Source: Neisseriaceae bacterium CLB008 (GTDB lineage: Bacteria; Pseudomonadota; Gammaproteobacteria; Burkholderiales; Neisseriaceae). Taken from it: 64,000 bases of DNA. The stretch's first letter is position 1, and the number at the start of each line of letters is the position of its first letter. Location of the stretch: assembly GCA_041228285.1 (NCBI GenBank), contig CP166133.1, positions 1 to 64,000 of the forward strand, given 5' to 3'. Shown piece after piece: positions 40,160 to 48,464 of the stretch. A model generated the notes under the pieces. The model saw nothing but the letters and a program-made list of their open reading frames with translations, had not been told where the DNA came from and searched no databases. A program made the translations under genes and the position numbers.

Positions 40160-41083
40160 ATGAAAACACGCCATCACTTGGCCGACGCACTGAGTTGGAA
40201 TCTGCTGCACACGTTTTTGGTCATCGTGGAAGAGAAAAGCCTGACCAAGGCCTCGCTGCGGCTGCACGTGACGCAGTCTGCCTTAAGCCAGAGTTTAAAG
40301 CGGCTAGAGGAGCGGGTGGGCTGCGTGCTGATTCACCGCAACCATCGCCAGTTTGAATTGACGCGTCAGGGCACTGAGCTGTTTAAGATTGCCCAAGAAA
40401 TGTATAAAAAAATCGCCAGCTTCGACGACGATTTACAGGACGATACCGGCATTAAAGGTACGATTCGGCTGCTGGCGCTGAGCCGAATTCAAAACCAGCA
40501 ATACGATGATTTCTTGACTGCGTTTAACCGTAAATATCCTGAAGTCGGTTTTGACATTGAGGTGTTGCCCAGCTCGGAAATCTGGCGCCAGCTGGCGCAA
40601 AAAGTCCCCGCCATTGGCATTGCCATTTACAAGCATAAAGACGAAAAAATCCACGATGAGCTGGTGATTAACCAGCGCTATGCGCTGTTTTGCGGGGTCA
40701 ACCATCCTTTGTTTAATGTGGATAAGATCACGCCTAAGCTGCTGCAAAAGCAAAACTTTGTGTCGTTTCAAAGCGAGCAGATCGGCGATTCGTTGTCGGC
40801 GTTGACGGTGTTTCGCGATAAGTTGGGCCTGATGAACCGGATTAAGGCCACGTCGAACAGCCTGGATGAAGTGATGCGCTTAATCATCAATGGTTTTGGC
40901 ATCGGTTTTTTACCCGAACACATTGCCGACGACCCACATTTAAACCACAAGTTAAAAAAACTACCGCCATTAGAAGGCGCCTGCGACATCCCCATCCATA
41001 TGCTGTGGCATAAGGAACGTAAGCTCAGTGAGGCAGAGCAGTGCTTTATTAAGGCGTTCCGGCAGCGGGTGCAGGGGCATTAA
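40160..41083 (+). CDS. LysR-family transcriptional regulator
   Basis: 307-residue LysR-type regulator with an N-terminal winged helix-turn-helix (LTKASLRLHVTQSALSQSL at about residues 33-51) and a C-terminal effector domain. It is divergent from the M20 hydrolase gene across 179 bp and is its likely regulator. The AT-rich gap contains LysR-like dyad material around 40105-40135. Confidence 0.92.
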   Translation: MKTRHHLADALSWNLLHTFLVIVEEKSLTKASLRLHVTQSALSQSLKRLEERVGCVLIHRNHRQFELTRQGTELFKIAQEMYKKIASFDDDLQDDTGIKGTIRLLALSRIQNQQYDDFLTAFNRKYPEVGFDIEVLPSSEIWRQLAQKVPAIGIAIYKHKDEKIHDELVINQRYALFCGVNHPLFNVDKITPKLLQKQNFVSFQSEQIGDSLSALTVFRDKLGLMNRIKATSNSLDEVMRLIINGFGIGFLPEHIADDPHLNHKLKKLPPLEGACDIPIHMLWHKERKLSEAEQCFIKAFRQRVQGH

Positions 41084-41301
41084 CCAGTCCTTATGTAGGG
41101 ATCATGTCGGGTGGGGCGTGCCCATGCGGTTTTTGGGGCGTTGCTGAGGCAGCCCTGCTCGATGCTAAGTATGACGGCTGTTGGCTGTGAGGTTAATGAG
41201 CGGTGAGCCTTTTGGCTTAGCCCCAGCCTGTCGATGAGGTGGCCTTGTGGTGTGCTTTTGCGACTTGTGGCCTGAAAATTTACCCGAGAGGCGGACTCGG
41301 T
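41084..41301. other. Intergenic region before the queC promoter
   Basis: No gene or RNA recognised. The start of this gap (about 41094-41125) has a loose resemblance to the GTAGGGTGG repeat, too degenerate to call. Confidence 0.3.
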
Positions 41302-41307
41302 TATAAT
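41279..41307 (+). promoter_or_regulatory. Promoter of the queC operon
   Basis: Perfect -10 hexamer TATAAT at 41302-41307, with TTTACC at 41279-41284 (17-bp spacer, 4 of 6 consensus bases). Transcription would begin just before the riboswitch aptamer at 41321. Confidence 0.65.
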
Positions 41308-41320
41308 CGCCCTTCGATTT

Positions 41321-41356
41321 CGTGGTTCGAAACCCTCCCACGCTAAAAAACTAAGG
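41321..41356 (+). ncRNA. preQ1-I-like riboswitch aptamer
   Basis: Very small aptamer matching the preQ1 class I layout. The P1 stem CGTGG (41321-41325) pairs with CCACG (41338-41342) around a 12-nt loop (41326-41337) that contains the CC(T)C run. The A-rich tail CTAAAAAACTAAGG (41343-41356) follows; its A-run should dock in the P1 groove and its AGG pair with the loop CCT to form the H-type pseudoknot. It lies upstream of queC and a queuosine-precursor transporter gene, exactly the genes such riboswitches control. The AAGG at 41353-41356 is also the ribosome binding site of the leader ORF at 41364. Confidence 0.85.
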
Positions 41357-41363
41357 ACACAAT

Positions 41364-41450
41364 ATGCTGTATCTTTCTCGCGGATCATGCTTGGGCATGG
41401 TCTCGTCTGCTTTGCCTGTAGCCACCTGTATTGAACAGGAGGCCTTATGA
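41364..41450 (+). CDS. 28-codon leader ORF coupled to queC
   Basis: ATG at 41364 opens a 28-codon ORF ending in TGA at 41448-41450, which overlaps the queC ATG (41447) as ATGA. AAGG at 41353-41356, part of the riboswitch pseudoknot, is 7 nt upstream of its ATG. The peptide (starting [13 protein letters not shown]) has no recognised family. It is probably a translation-coupling leader whose initiation is gated by preQ1; whether the peptide has a function is unknown. Confidence 0.55.
   Translation: MLYLSRGSCLGMVSSALPVATCIEQEAL
41425..41442 (+). promoter_or_regulatory. Hairpin overlapping the queC ribosome binding site
   Basis: CCTGT (41425-41429) can pair with ACAGG (41435-41439) around ATTGA, and the strong queC Shine-Dalgarno AGGAGG is 41437-41442. 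Folding would partly hide it unless ribosomes translating the leader ORF open the hairpin. Confidence 0.45.
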
Positions 41451-42124
41451 GCACTAAGCGCGCACTGGTCATCTTTTCGGGTGGCCAAGATTCTACTACC
41501 TGTTTGTTTCAAGCCTTGCAAGACTATGGTCAGGGCAATGTGGAAGTCATCAGCTTTAACTATGGCCAACGCCATCAGATTGAGCTGGCGAAAGCCACGG
41601 CCATCGCTCAGGATTTGCAGGTCAAGCAAACCATCATCGACACCACGGTGATTCAAGCAGTGACCCACAACGCTTTAATGGACGACACGGCCATTATTCG
41701 CGACGAGGGCCCGTATCCGAATACCTTTGTTGATGGCCGTAACGCCTTATTTTTGCTGCTGGCCGGCAGCTACGCTAAAAGCCAGGGCATTCACGACGTG
41801 ATCATTGGTGTGTGTGAAACCGACTTTAGCGGTTATCCCGACTGCCGCGATGTGTTTGTGAAGTCGATGAACGTCAGCATGAATTTGGCCATGGACTATG
41901 CGTTTAACGTCAAAACCCCGCTGATGTATTTAACCAAGGCCGAAACCTGGCGCTTGGCGGCGGATTTGGGCTGTCTAGACTATGTGCGTACCCATACCCA
42001 CACCTGTTATTTGGGTGTGGAGGGCGGCTGTCATGAATGCCCTAGCTGCTTGCTGCGCGAGCAGGGGCTACAAGCGTATTTAGCCAGCTGTGGCGACATG
42101 GATAAAGGGGTTGAAGATGTTTGA
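41447..42124 (+). CDS. queC: QueC, 7-cyano-7-deazaguanine (preQ0) synthase
   Basis: ATP-dependent enzyme converting 7-carboxy-7-deazaguanine and ammonia to preQ0 in queuosine biosynthesis. The PP-loop SGGQDSTT is at residues 11-18. Zinc ligands are Cys187, Cys195, Cys198 and Cys201 ([15 protein letters not shown]). 225 residues, family length. AGGAGG lies 4 nt before the ATG. The stop overlaps the following transporter start by 8 bp. Confidence 0.97.
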   Translation: MSTKRALVIFSGGQDSTTCLFQALQDYGQGNVEVISFNYGQRHQIELAKATAIAQDLQVKQTIIDTTVIQAVTHNALMDDTAIIRDEGPYPNTFVDGRNALFLLLAGSYAKSQGIHDVIIGVCETDFSGYPDCRDVFVKSMNVSMNLAMDYAFNVKTPLMYLTKAETWRLAADLGCLDYVRTHTHTCYLGVEGGCHECPSCLLREQGLQAYLASCGDMDKGVEDV

Positions 42125-42776
42125 ATTTACGCCCCAACAAAAGCAAAAAGCCCTGCTGTGGCTGTCGTTTTTCCATATCTTGGTGATTGCTTCCAGTAAT
42201 TATTTGGTACAGCTGCCGTTTACTATTTTTGGTTTTCACACCACTTGGGGGGCGTTTACCTTCCCGTTTATTTTCTTAACCACGGATTTAACCATACGGG
42301 TGTTTGGCGCGTCGTTGGCGCGTAAAATCATTTTTGTGGTGATGATGCCAGCCTTGCTGATTTCCTATTATGTGTCGGTGCTGTTTTTTGACGGTGCCTG
42401 GTCGGGCTGGGACAGCATGTCGCAGTTTAATCTGTTTGTGGCGCGTATTGCCTTGGCCAGTTTTATGGCCTATGTGATCGGCCAGCTGATGGACATTTAT
42501 GTGTTTAATCGCCTGCGTCAATTGCCGCAGTGGTGGGTGGCGCCTGCGGTGGCGGCGGTGTTCGGTAACGCAGTGGACACGGTGGCCTTTTTTGGGGTGG
42601 CCTTTTTTCGCAGCGACGATGCCTTTATGGCGACCAACTGGCCCGAAATTGCCATGGTCGACTATGTGTTTAAAATCATTATTTGCGCCCTGTTTTTCTT
42701 GCCGTTATACGGTGTTTTATTGAAATATTTATTGGCTAAGCTCACTTCGGTACGTGCGCCTGACGCGCGGCATTAA
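42117..42776 (+). CDS. yhhQ: Queuosine precursor transporter, YhhQ/VUT family
   Basis: 219-residue membrane protein with six or seven hydrophobic segments. YhhQ-family features are [11 protein letters not shown] near the start, [16 protein letters not shown], and [16 protein letters not shown]. It imports preQ0/preQ1 in characterised homologues. The ATG at 42117 overlaps the queC stop. It is in the same riboswitch-controlled operon, so synthesis and salvage are co-regulated. A strong terminator follows. Confidence 0.9.
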   Translation: MFEFTPQQKQKALLWLSFFHILVIASSNYLVQLPFTIFGFHTTWGAFTFPFIFLTTDLTIRVFGASLARKIIFVVMMPALLISYYVSVLFFDGAWSGWDSMSQFNLFVARIALASFMAYVIGQLMDIYVFNRLRQLPQWWVAPAVAAVFGNAVDTVAFFGVAFFRSDDAFMATNWPEIAMVDYVFKIIICALFFLPLYGVLLKYLLAKLTSVRAPDARH

Positions 42777-42799
42777 ACCCGATTAAGCGATGGCCGCTT

Positions 42800-42839
42800 A
42801 ACCCCGTCCTGCTGAGGTTTCAGCAGGACGGGGTTTTTT
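42800..42839 (+). terminator. Intrinsic terminator of the queC operon
   Basis: A 16-bp perfect stem (AACCCCGTCCTGCTGA and its complement) around GGTT is followed by TTTTTT. It lies 24 bp after the transporter gene. Confidence 0.93.
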
Positions 42840-43182
42840 GTGGGCACAGCGACAAAAAGCGCAGCGGGGGTGATGGCAATAAATAGGTTAAAAGTGGTTT
42901 AGGGCGCAATTATTAAAAAGGCAGCTAAATGGCTGTGGCGCGGTTTTTTTGCCTTTCTATTTTGGCTGCATTGACCGTATAGCTACAACAAAGGCATTTT
43001 TTGGCGATCTTTTTTTAATATTCAAAAAGGGTTTTGTGGTTGCTATATTCATTCTTTATAGGTTGATTTAACACATAAAATGTCGAATGGCCTTTAGTTG
43101 CAAATTAATTTATGTTGTGGTTATGATGACAGACGTGTCGTGTCGACATGCGTGATTTCAAACCATCTACAAAGGGAACGTC
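42840..43182. promoter_or_regulatory. Upstream region of the glnHPQ-type operon
   Basis: 343-bp AT-rich gap that must hold the operon promoter. No confident -35/-10 pair, operator or RNA element was recognised by eye. Confidence 0.35.
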
Positions 43183-43980
43183 ATGGAACTGATTAAAAAA
43201 AATATGCTGAGCTGGATGACGGCGCTGACCGTAGGCGCAACCGTTTTATTAGCCGGTTGCTCGGATTCCGGCAGTAAGCCTGAGCAGGCCGCTGCGCCAG
43301 AGGCAGGAGCGAAAGAATTGACCGTGGTGGTGGATACGGCGTTTGTGCCGTTTGAGTTTAAAGAAGGCGATCGCTACGTCGGCTTTGACATCGACCTATG
43401 GGATGCGATTGCGCAAGACAATGGCTGGCAGTACAAGGTTCAGCCTATGGATTTCAACGGCATTTTGCCTTCGTTACAAACGGGTAATGCCGACGCGGCC
43501 TTAGCCGGGATCACCATTACCGAAGAGCGTCAAAAAGCGATTGATTTTTCTGACGGTTATTACGACAGCGGCTTTACCCTATTGGTGCGCAGCGACAGCG
43601 ACATTACCGGCATCGATGGCTTAGACGGCAAGATTTTGGCGATTAAAACCGGCACCGCTGCGGCTGAATACGCCAAGGCCAATTTGGGCAATACCGAGCT
43701 GCGTCAGTTCCCCAATATTGACAATGCCTACCTAGAGCTGCAAACCCAACGAGTTGACGCCGTCTTGCACGACACGCCGAACATTCTGTACTACGCCGCC
43801 ACCGCTGGTGAAGGCAAGGTAAAAGACGTGGGCGAGCAGATCTTGGCACACCAATACGGCATTGCCTTCCCGAAAGCAAGCCCATTGGTGGCAGAGGTTA
43901 ATGCGTCTTTGGCGAAGCTGAAAGGCGATGGCCGCTACAACGAGATTTACAAAAAATGGTTTGGTAAAGAGCCGCAATAA
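43183..43980 (+). CDS. glnH: Polar amino acid ABC transporter substrate-binding lipoprotein (GlnH-like)
   Basis: 265-residue periplasmic binding lipoprotein. The signal peptide ends in lipobox LAGC (Cys26), followed by a flexible linker and an SBP_bac_3 domain: [45 protein letters not shown] and the C-terminal [10 protein letters not shown]. The closest named pattern is GlnH (glutamine), though the ligand is inferred. A permease and an ATPase follow, making a full importer. Confidence 0.9.
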   Translation: MELIKKNMLSWMTALTVGATVLLAGCSDSGSKPEQAAAPEAGAKELTVVVDTAFVPFEFKEGDRYVGFDIDLWDAIAQDNGWQYKVQPMDFNGILPSLQTGNADAALAGITITEERQKAIDFSDGYYDSGFTLLVRSDSDITGIDGLDGKILAIKTGTAAAEYAKANLGNTELRQFPNIDNAYLELQTQRVDAVLHDTPNILYYAATAGEGKVKDVGEQILAHQYGIAFPKASPLVAEVNASLAKLKGDGRYNEIYKKWFGKEPQ

Positions 43981-44019
43981 GGCTGGCTACTAAAATGATG
44001 AATCAGGGAAGGAAAGCCG

Positions 44020-44676
44020 ATGAACTTTGATTGGACGGTGGTTTATGACGCTTTGCCTGCCCTATTGCAGGGGGCAAAGCTGACCTTATGGATTACCGCC
44101 ATAGGGCTGTTGGGCGGCACGCTGATTGGGTTTGTACTGGGCCTGATGCGCGCTTATGGGCATGTGTTGAGCAATACCATCGCGACGATTTACATCGAGC
44201 TGGTGCGCGGCACGCCTATTGTGGTGCAGGTGATGTTTATTTATTTTGCCCTGCCGCTGCTGGCCAATATTCGCGTTGACCCTTTAACCGCCGCCATCAC
44301 TGCGATTGTGGTGAATGCGGCGGCCTACATCGCCGAAATCGTGAGGGGGGCATTTTTGTCCGTCTCCGACGGCCTTAAAGAGGCTGGTTTGGCCTTGGGC
44401 CTGCCGATGTGGAAGGTGTTGATTTTTGTCATCGGCCCGGTGGCGATACGGCGGGTGATTCCCCCTTTGGGCAACCAGTTTATTGTGAGCCTCAAAGACA
44501 CCTCTTTGTTTATTGTGATCGGCGTGGGTGAGCTGACCCGTCAGGGCCAAGAAATCATGGCCTCTAATTTCCGTGCAGTGGAAATTTGGACGGCGGTGGC
44601 GGTCTTGTACTTGCTGATGATTGGGGTGTTGACGGTGACCTTACGCGTGATTGAAAAAAGGATGCGCATCTTATGA
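44020..44676 (+). CDS. glnP: Polar amino acid ABC transporter permease (GlnP-like)
   Basis: 218-residue permease of the HisM/GlnP family with five membrane segments. The ATPase-coupling EAA-type loop is [23 protein letters not shown]. The Shine-Dalgarno GGAAGG precedes the ATG. It overlaps the ATPase gene by 4 bp (ATGA at 44673-44676). Confidence 0.92.
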   Translation: MNFDWTVVYDALPALLQGAKLTLWITAIGLLGGTLIGFVLGLMRAYGHVLSNTIATIYIELVRGTPIVVQVMFIYFALPLLANIRVDPLTAAITAIVVNAAAYIAEIVRGAFLSVSDGLKEAGLALGLPMWKVLIFVIGPVAIRRVIPPLGNQFIVSLKDTSLFIVIGVGELTRQGQEIMASNFRAVEIWTAVAVLYLLMIGVLTVTLRVIEKRMRIL

Positions 44677-45401
44677 CCATGATCCTTTTCGATAAAGTAG
44701 TGAAAAAATTTGGCCAAAACGTGGTGTTAGACCACGTTGACCTAAGTATTGAGCAAGGCGAAGTGGTGGTGGTGATCGGGCCCTCTGGTTCGGGTAAGTC
44801 CACGCTGCTGCGCTGTATCAATGCCCTTGAGGCCATTAACGGCGGCGACCTCATCGTCGACGGCTTAAGCGTGCGCTCGAGTAAGGCCGTGGTGCGAGAG
44901 ATTCGCCAAGAGGCGGGGATGGTGTTTCAGCAGTTTAACCTATTCCCCCAATTAACGGCCTTGCAAAACGTGGCGTTTGGGCCGCGACACGTGCGCGGCA
45001 CGTCGACCAAGGTGGCAGAGCAAGAGGCGGCCGAGCTGTTGCATAAGGTGGGGTTAGGAGATCGGCAAGATCACCTGCCTAGCCAGCTGTCTGGCGGTCA
45101 GCAGCAGCGGGTGGCGATTGCCCGAGCGCTGGCGGTGAAGCCCAAGCTGATGCTGTTTGATGAGCCGACGTCGGCGCTCGACCCTGAGCTGCGCCAAGAA
45201 GTGTTGAAGGTGATGCAATCGCTGGCTGAGGAGGGCATGACCATGGTGGTGGTGACCCACGAAATTGGCTTTGCCAAGCAAGTGGGGACGCGGCTGATTT
45301 TTATGGAAGACGGACACATTGCGGTTGATGGCGACCCTCGCACGCTGTTGGATCAGCCCACCAACCCAAGATTGCGTGCCTTCTTAAAGCACGTGGAGTA
45401 G
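44673..45401 (+). CDS. glnQ: Polar amino acid ABC transporter ATPase (GlnQ-like)
   Basis: 242-residue ABC ATPase. Walker A is GPSGSGKST (residues 36-44), the signature [15 protein letters not shown], Walker [14 protein letters not shown], and the switch histidine is in VVVTHEIGF. Very typical of the polar amino acid family. The peptidase-like gene follows after 3 bp, so the operon continues. Confidence 0.94.
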   Translation: MTMILFDKVVKKFGQNVVLDHVDLSIEQGEVVVVIGPSGSGKSTLLRCINALEAINGGDLIVDGLSVRSSKAVVREIRQEAGMVFQQFNLFPQLTALQNVAFGPRHVRGTSTKVAEQEAAELLHKVGLGDRQDHLPSQLSGGQQQRVAIARALAVKPKLMLFDEPTSALDPELRQEVLKVMQSLAEEGMTMVVVTHEIGFAKQVGTRLIFMEDGHIAVDGDPRTLLDQPTNPRLRAFLKHVE

Positions 45402-45404
45402 GCC

Positions 45405-46418
45405 ATGCTGGCATTTTTAAGCTTAAAAGGCAGTCATTTTGAAGTGGGTGAGGCGCTGGGGCGTTTCGGGGCCGAGGCATTTGCGCGCTTTCGGGCGCAA
45501 AGCCCCGCGTGGCAGCATTTATTGCGCTGGCTGCCGAGCGTTGAGCTGCAAAAAATGGCGGCCTTGGTGCAGACGCATTATCCCGACTATTGGCAAGAAC
45601 TGCTGGGTCTCGCGCAAGGCTTGGGCCTGCCCATTGATCAAGTCTTGTTATGGAACTGTCGCGGTGATTTTTGGGCGCTTGCGCCCGATGGCTGCACCAC
45701 GATTTTAACCCCCGGTGCGGGATTGGCCGTGGCCCATAACGAAGACGGCGATCCTTTGTTTCGAGGCCATTGTGGCGTGGCTCAGGTGAGGGTGGGCGAT
45801 GAGGCCTTTGTGTCGTTCTTTTACCCAGGCTCGCTGCTTGGCCATACGTTTGCCACCAATCAACACGGCTTGGCCATCACGGTGAATAATCTGAGGCTGC
45901 AAAATGAAGACGTGGGCATGCCGCGCATGGTGTTGGCGCGCGCCACGGTGGCGGCACGCACGATAGACGAAGTGCGTACGGTATTAAGCCAAACGGCCCG
46001 TGCCGGAGGCTTTCATTTTACCGTGGCCGAGCTGGCGACTAAACGCCTCTACAGCGTTGAGTTTGGGCCTTACCATTGCTCGGTAGAGCAGGTGCAAACG
46101 CCCAGCGTCCACGCCAACCACATGATTCACGCGGCGATGCGGCCTTATCCGCAGTTGATTACCGGTTCATCGGCGTTTCGCCAGATTGCGGGCGATGCGT
46201 TGTTGGCCCAAGGTGCGGCGCCGTTAGCGATTTTATTCAGCAAAGACCACCCCAACTATCCGCTGTTTCGAGAAGACGAACAGGACAGCGACAACGAGCA
46301 CACTTTGGCTACAGTCTGCTTTGAGGCCAACGGTGATGATTGGGACTGGTGTGTGTATGAGTATGCCGCGATTGAGCCGGTGCTGCGGTTTAAAAATATT
46401 GAGTCATTGCCCTCCTAA
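45405..46418 (+). CDS. C45-family (AAT-like) Ntn peptidase/acyltransferase
   Basis: 337-residue protein of the acyl-coenzyme A:6-aminopenicillanate acyltransferase-like (C45) family. The probable nucleophile is Cys97 in PDGCTTILT, where autocleavage would create an N-terminal Cys. AVAHNEDGDPL and GLAITVNNL follow, as in Ntn hydrolases of this group. Bacterial C45 proteins are mostly uncharacterised amide hydrolases. Its place between an amino acid importer and an aminotransferase suggests it cleaves an imported amide or peptide; this is inference. Confidence 0.83.
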   Translation: MLAFLSLKGSHFEVGEALGRFGAEAFARFRAQSPAWQHLLRWLPSVELQKMAALVQTHYPDYWQELLGLAQGLGLPIDQVLLWNCRGDFWALAPDGCTTILTPGAGLAVAHNEDGDPLFRGHCGVAQVRVGDEAFVSFFYPGSLLGHTFATNQHGLAITVNNLRLQNEDVGMPRMVLARATVAARTIDEVRTVLSQTARAGGFHFTVAELATKRLYSVEFGPYHCSVEQVQTPSVHANHMIHAAMRPYPQLITGSSAFRQIAGDALLAQGAAPLAILFSKDHPNYPLFREDEQDSDNEHTLATVCFEANGDDWDWCVYEYAAIEPVLRFKNIESLPS

Positions 46419-46445
46419 CCCGTATTTGCTGACAGGATTTGCCTG

Positions 46446-47795
46446 ATGAGCCACATCATTCACCGCAGTTTACATCACGTGCCCAAGGTCGCCGTTCGCG
46501 CCGAAGGGGTCTACATTTACGATCAAGAAGGGCGTCGTTACTTGGACGGCAGCGGCGGCGCGGCCGTGTCGTGCTTAGGCCATGGCCACCCTAAGGTATT
46601 GGCCGCCATGCACGCCCAAATCGATCAGCTGGCTTACGCCCACACCAGTTTCTTTACTTCGGCGGCCTCAGAAGCTTTGGCCGATTATCTGGTTGCGCAC
46701 GCACCGCCTGGTTTAAACCAGGTGTATTTTGTCTCAGGCGGCTCCGAGGCGGTGGAAGCAGCCCTCAAGCTGGCGCGGCAATATTTTGTGGAGATTGGCC
46801 AGCCGCAGCGTACGCGCTTCATTGCGCGGCGCCAAAGCTATCACGGCAATACGCTCGGGGCCTTGGCCTTGGGCGGCAATGAATGGCGCCGTAAACAGTT
46901 TGAGCCTTTGTTAATGGATGTGGGGCGGGTGTCGCCTTGCTATGAATATCGAGATCGGCAGGATCACGAAAGCCAAGACGACTACACTGCGCGGCTATTG
47001 ACCGAGCTGGAAGCGCAAATTGTGGCCATGGGGCCAGAGACCATTTTGGGCTTTTGTGCCGAGCCGGTGGTAGGGGCAACGGCGGGTGCCGTGCCGCCGA
47101 CGCCGGGTTATTTTAAAGGCATTCGCGCCTTGTGCGACCGCTATGGCATCTTGCTGATTGCCGACGAGGTGATGTGTGGCATGGGCCGTACCGGCAGCCT
47201 GTACGCCATCGAGCAAGAAGGCTGCGTGCCTGATTTATTGACCATGGCTAAAGGCTTGGGCGGTGGTTATCAGCCGATTGGCGCAGTGCTGGCGGCCGAG
47301 CCCATCGTGGCGGCCTTGAAAGCAGGCAGTGGCCTGTTTCAGCATGGCCATACCTATATTGGCCACCCGACTGCCTGTGCGGCGGCTTTGGCGGTACAGC
47401 AAGTGTTGCTGGAGGATGGCGTCTTGGCTCAGGTAGGCGGCTTAGGCGACTATTTGGCCCAGCAGTTGCGGGCGGCCTTGGGCGACCACCCCCACGTGGG
47501 TGACATTCGTGGTCGTGGATTATTTTGGGGCGTAGAGCTGGTGGCCGATCGGGCCAGTAAACGGCCTTTTGCGCCCGAGCTTAAACTGCATCAAGTGATT
47601 AAAGCGCAGGCCATGGCGTTGGGCCTATTGGTCTATCCTATGGGCGGCACCATCGATGGGCGGCAGGGCGATCATGTGCTGTTGGCACCGCCTTTCATCA
47701 GCAGCCATGCCCAGCTGGATGAACTCGTTGATAAACTCAAGGGCGCGATTGATGCGGCTATATTGTGGGCTTTGGCCCAAGGAGGCCGCCTATGA
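46446..47795 (+). CDS. Class III PLP-dependent aminotransferase
   Basis: 449-residue aminotransferase. GSGGAAVSCLGHGHP, the substrate region YFVSGGSEAVEAALKLAR, the pyridine-binding Asp in LLIADEVMCGMGRTG, and the PLP lysine Lys269 in MAKGLGGGYQPIGA are all visible. Class III members act on omega-amino groups or GABA/ornithine-like substrates; the precise substrate is not assignable. It lies 27 bp after the C45 gene and overlaps the following gene by 4 bp. Confidence 0.92.
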   Translation: MSHIIHRSLHHVPKVAVRAEGVYIYDQEGRRYLDGSGGAAVSCLGHGHPKVLAAMHAQIDQLAYAHTSFFTSAASEALADYLVAHAPPGLNQVYFVSGGSEAVEAALKLARQYFVEIGQPQRTRFIARRQSYHGNTLGALALGGNEWRRKQFEPLLMDVGRVSPCYEYRDRQDHESQDDYTARLLTELEAQIVAMGPETILGFCAEPVVGATAGAVPPTPGYFKGIRALCDRYGILLIADEVMCGMGRTGSLYAIEQEGCVPDLLTMAKGLGGGYQPIGAVLAAEPIVAALKAGSGLFQHGHTYIGHPTACAAALAVQQVLLEDGVLAQVGGLGDYLAQQLRAALGDHPHVGDIRGRGLFWGVELVADRASKRPFAPELKLHQVIKAQAMALGLLVYPMGGTIDGRQGDHVLLAPPFISSHAQLDELVDKLKGAIDAAILWALAQGGRL

Positions 47796-48355
47796 TGGCC
47801 GACCGCATGCCGCCTTTGCCCGAATCATCTTGGGATGAGGCGCAAACCGAGGCTGCACAAGAAGTGATGGCCGGGCCTCGTAAAGGCTTAATCGCGCCGT
47901 TTGTGCCGCTGCTGCGTAGCCCTGAGCTGTTAACCCACGCCCAGCGCATGGGGGCGTATTTGCGCTATCGCAGCGCGCTGACCTTACGCTTGTCGGAGCT
48001 GGTTATTCTCATCAATGCACGCCTGTGGGATCAGCCGGTAGAGTGGGCGATCCACGCGCCGATTGCGGCCGAGGCGGGTTTGGCCGCAGACAGCATTGAG
48101 GCGATTAGCCAAGGGCGATGGCCTGCGAATTTGGCCGAAGACGAGGGCATTGTGTATGGATTTTCGATGGAGCTGCACCAGCACAAGGCCGTCAGCGATG
48201 CGACTTGGGCGCAGGCGCAAGCCTTATTGGGTGAGCAAGGCGTGGTCGATTTGATTGGGCTGAATGGCTATTATTCATTTTTGGCGATGACCATGAATGC
48301 CTGCCGTACGCCCGTGCCTGCTGGCGCGACATCGGTGTTGCCGGCGCTTAAGTAA
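47792..48355 (+). CDS. Carboxymuconolactone decarboxylase/AhpD-like family protein
   Basis: 187-residue helical protein of the CMD/AhpD superfamily (RLSELVILINARLWDQPVEWAIHAPIA appears in conserved blocks). No AhpD-type CxxC redox pair is present, so a thiol peroxidase-partner role is unlikely. The ATG at 47792 shares an ATGA with the aminotransferase stop and is preceded by AAGGAGG; the adjacent ATG at 47795 is an alternative. It is the last gene of the glnHPQ-type operon, and a terminator follows. Confidence 0.82.
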   Translation: MMADRMPPLPESSWDEAQTEAAQEVMAGPRKGLIAPFVPLLRSPELLTHAQRMGAYLRYRSALTLRLSELVILINARLWDQPVEWAIHAPIAAEAGLAADSIEAISQGRWPANLAEDEGIVYGFSMELHQHKAVSDATWAQAQALLGEQGVVDLIGLNGYYSFLAMTMNACRTPVPAGATSVLPALK

Positions 48356-48376
48356 ACGCGGCCTTCGCGTGTGTTG

Positions 48377-48404
48377 GCCCTGCCTGTTGCGGCAGGGCTT
48401 TTTT
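48377..48404 (+). terminator. Intrinsic terminator of the ABC transporter-aminotransferase operon
   Basis: GCCCTGCC (48377-48384) pairs with GGCAGGGC (48391-48398), followed by T6. Confidence 0.92.
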
Positions 48405-48419
48405 GTGGGCGTTGGCCAT

Positions 48420-48444
48420 AAAAAAAACCACGCACAAGGCGTGG
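48420..48444 (-). terminator. Intrinsic terminator of the aldehyde dehydrogenase operon
   Basis: CCACGC (48428-48433) pairs with GCGTGG (48439-48444) around ACAAG. On the minus strand it is followed by a T8 run (A-run at 48420-48427). It lies 20 bp past the aldehyde dehydrogenase stop. Confidence 0.9.
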
Positions 48445-48464
48445 CTAAAGATCACACAGAAAGT

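Noticed and set aside
47792-48355. AhpD peroxidase partner
   Set aside because: No CxxC redox motif is present, so only the broader CMD-like family is assigned.
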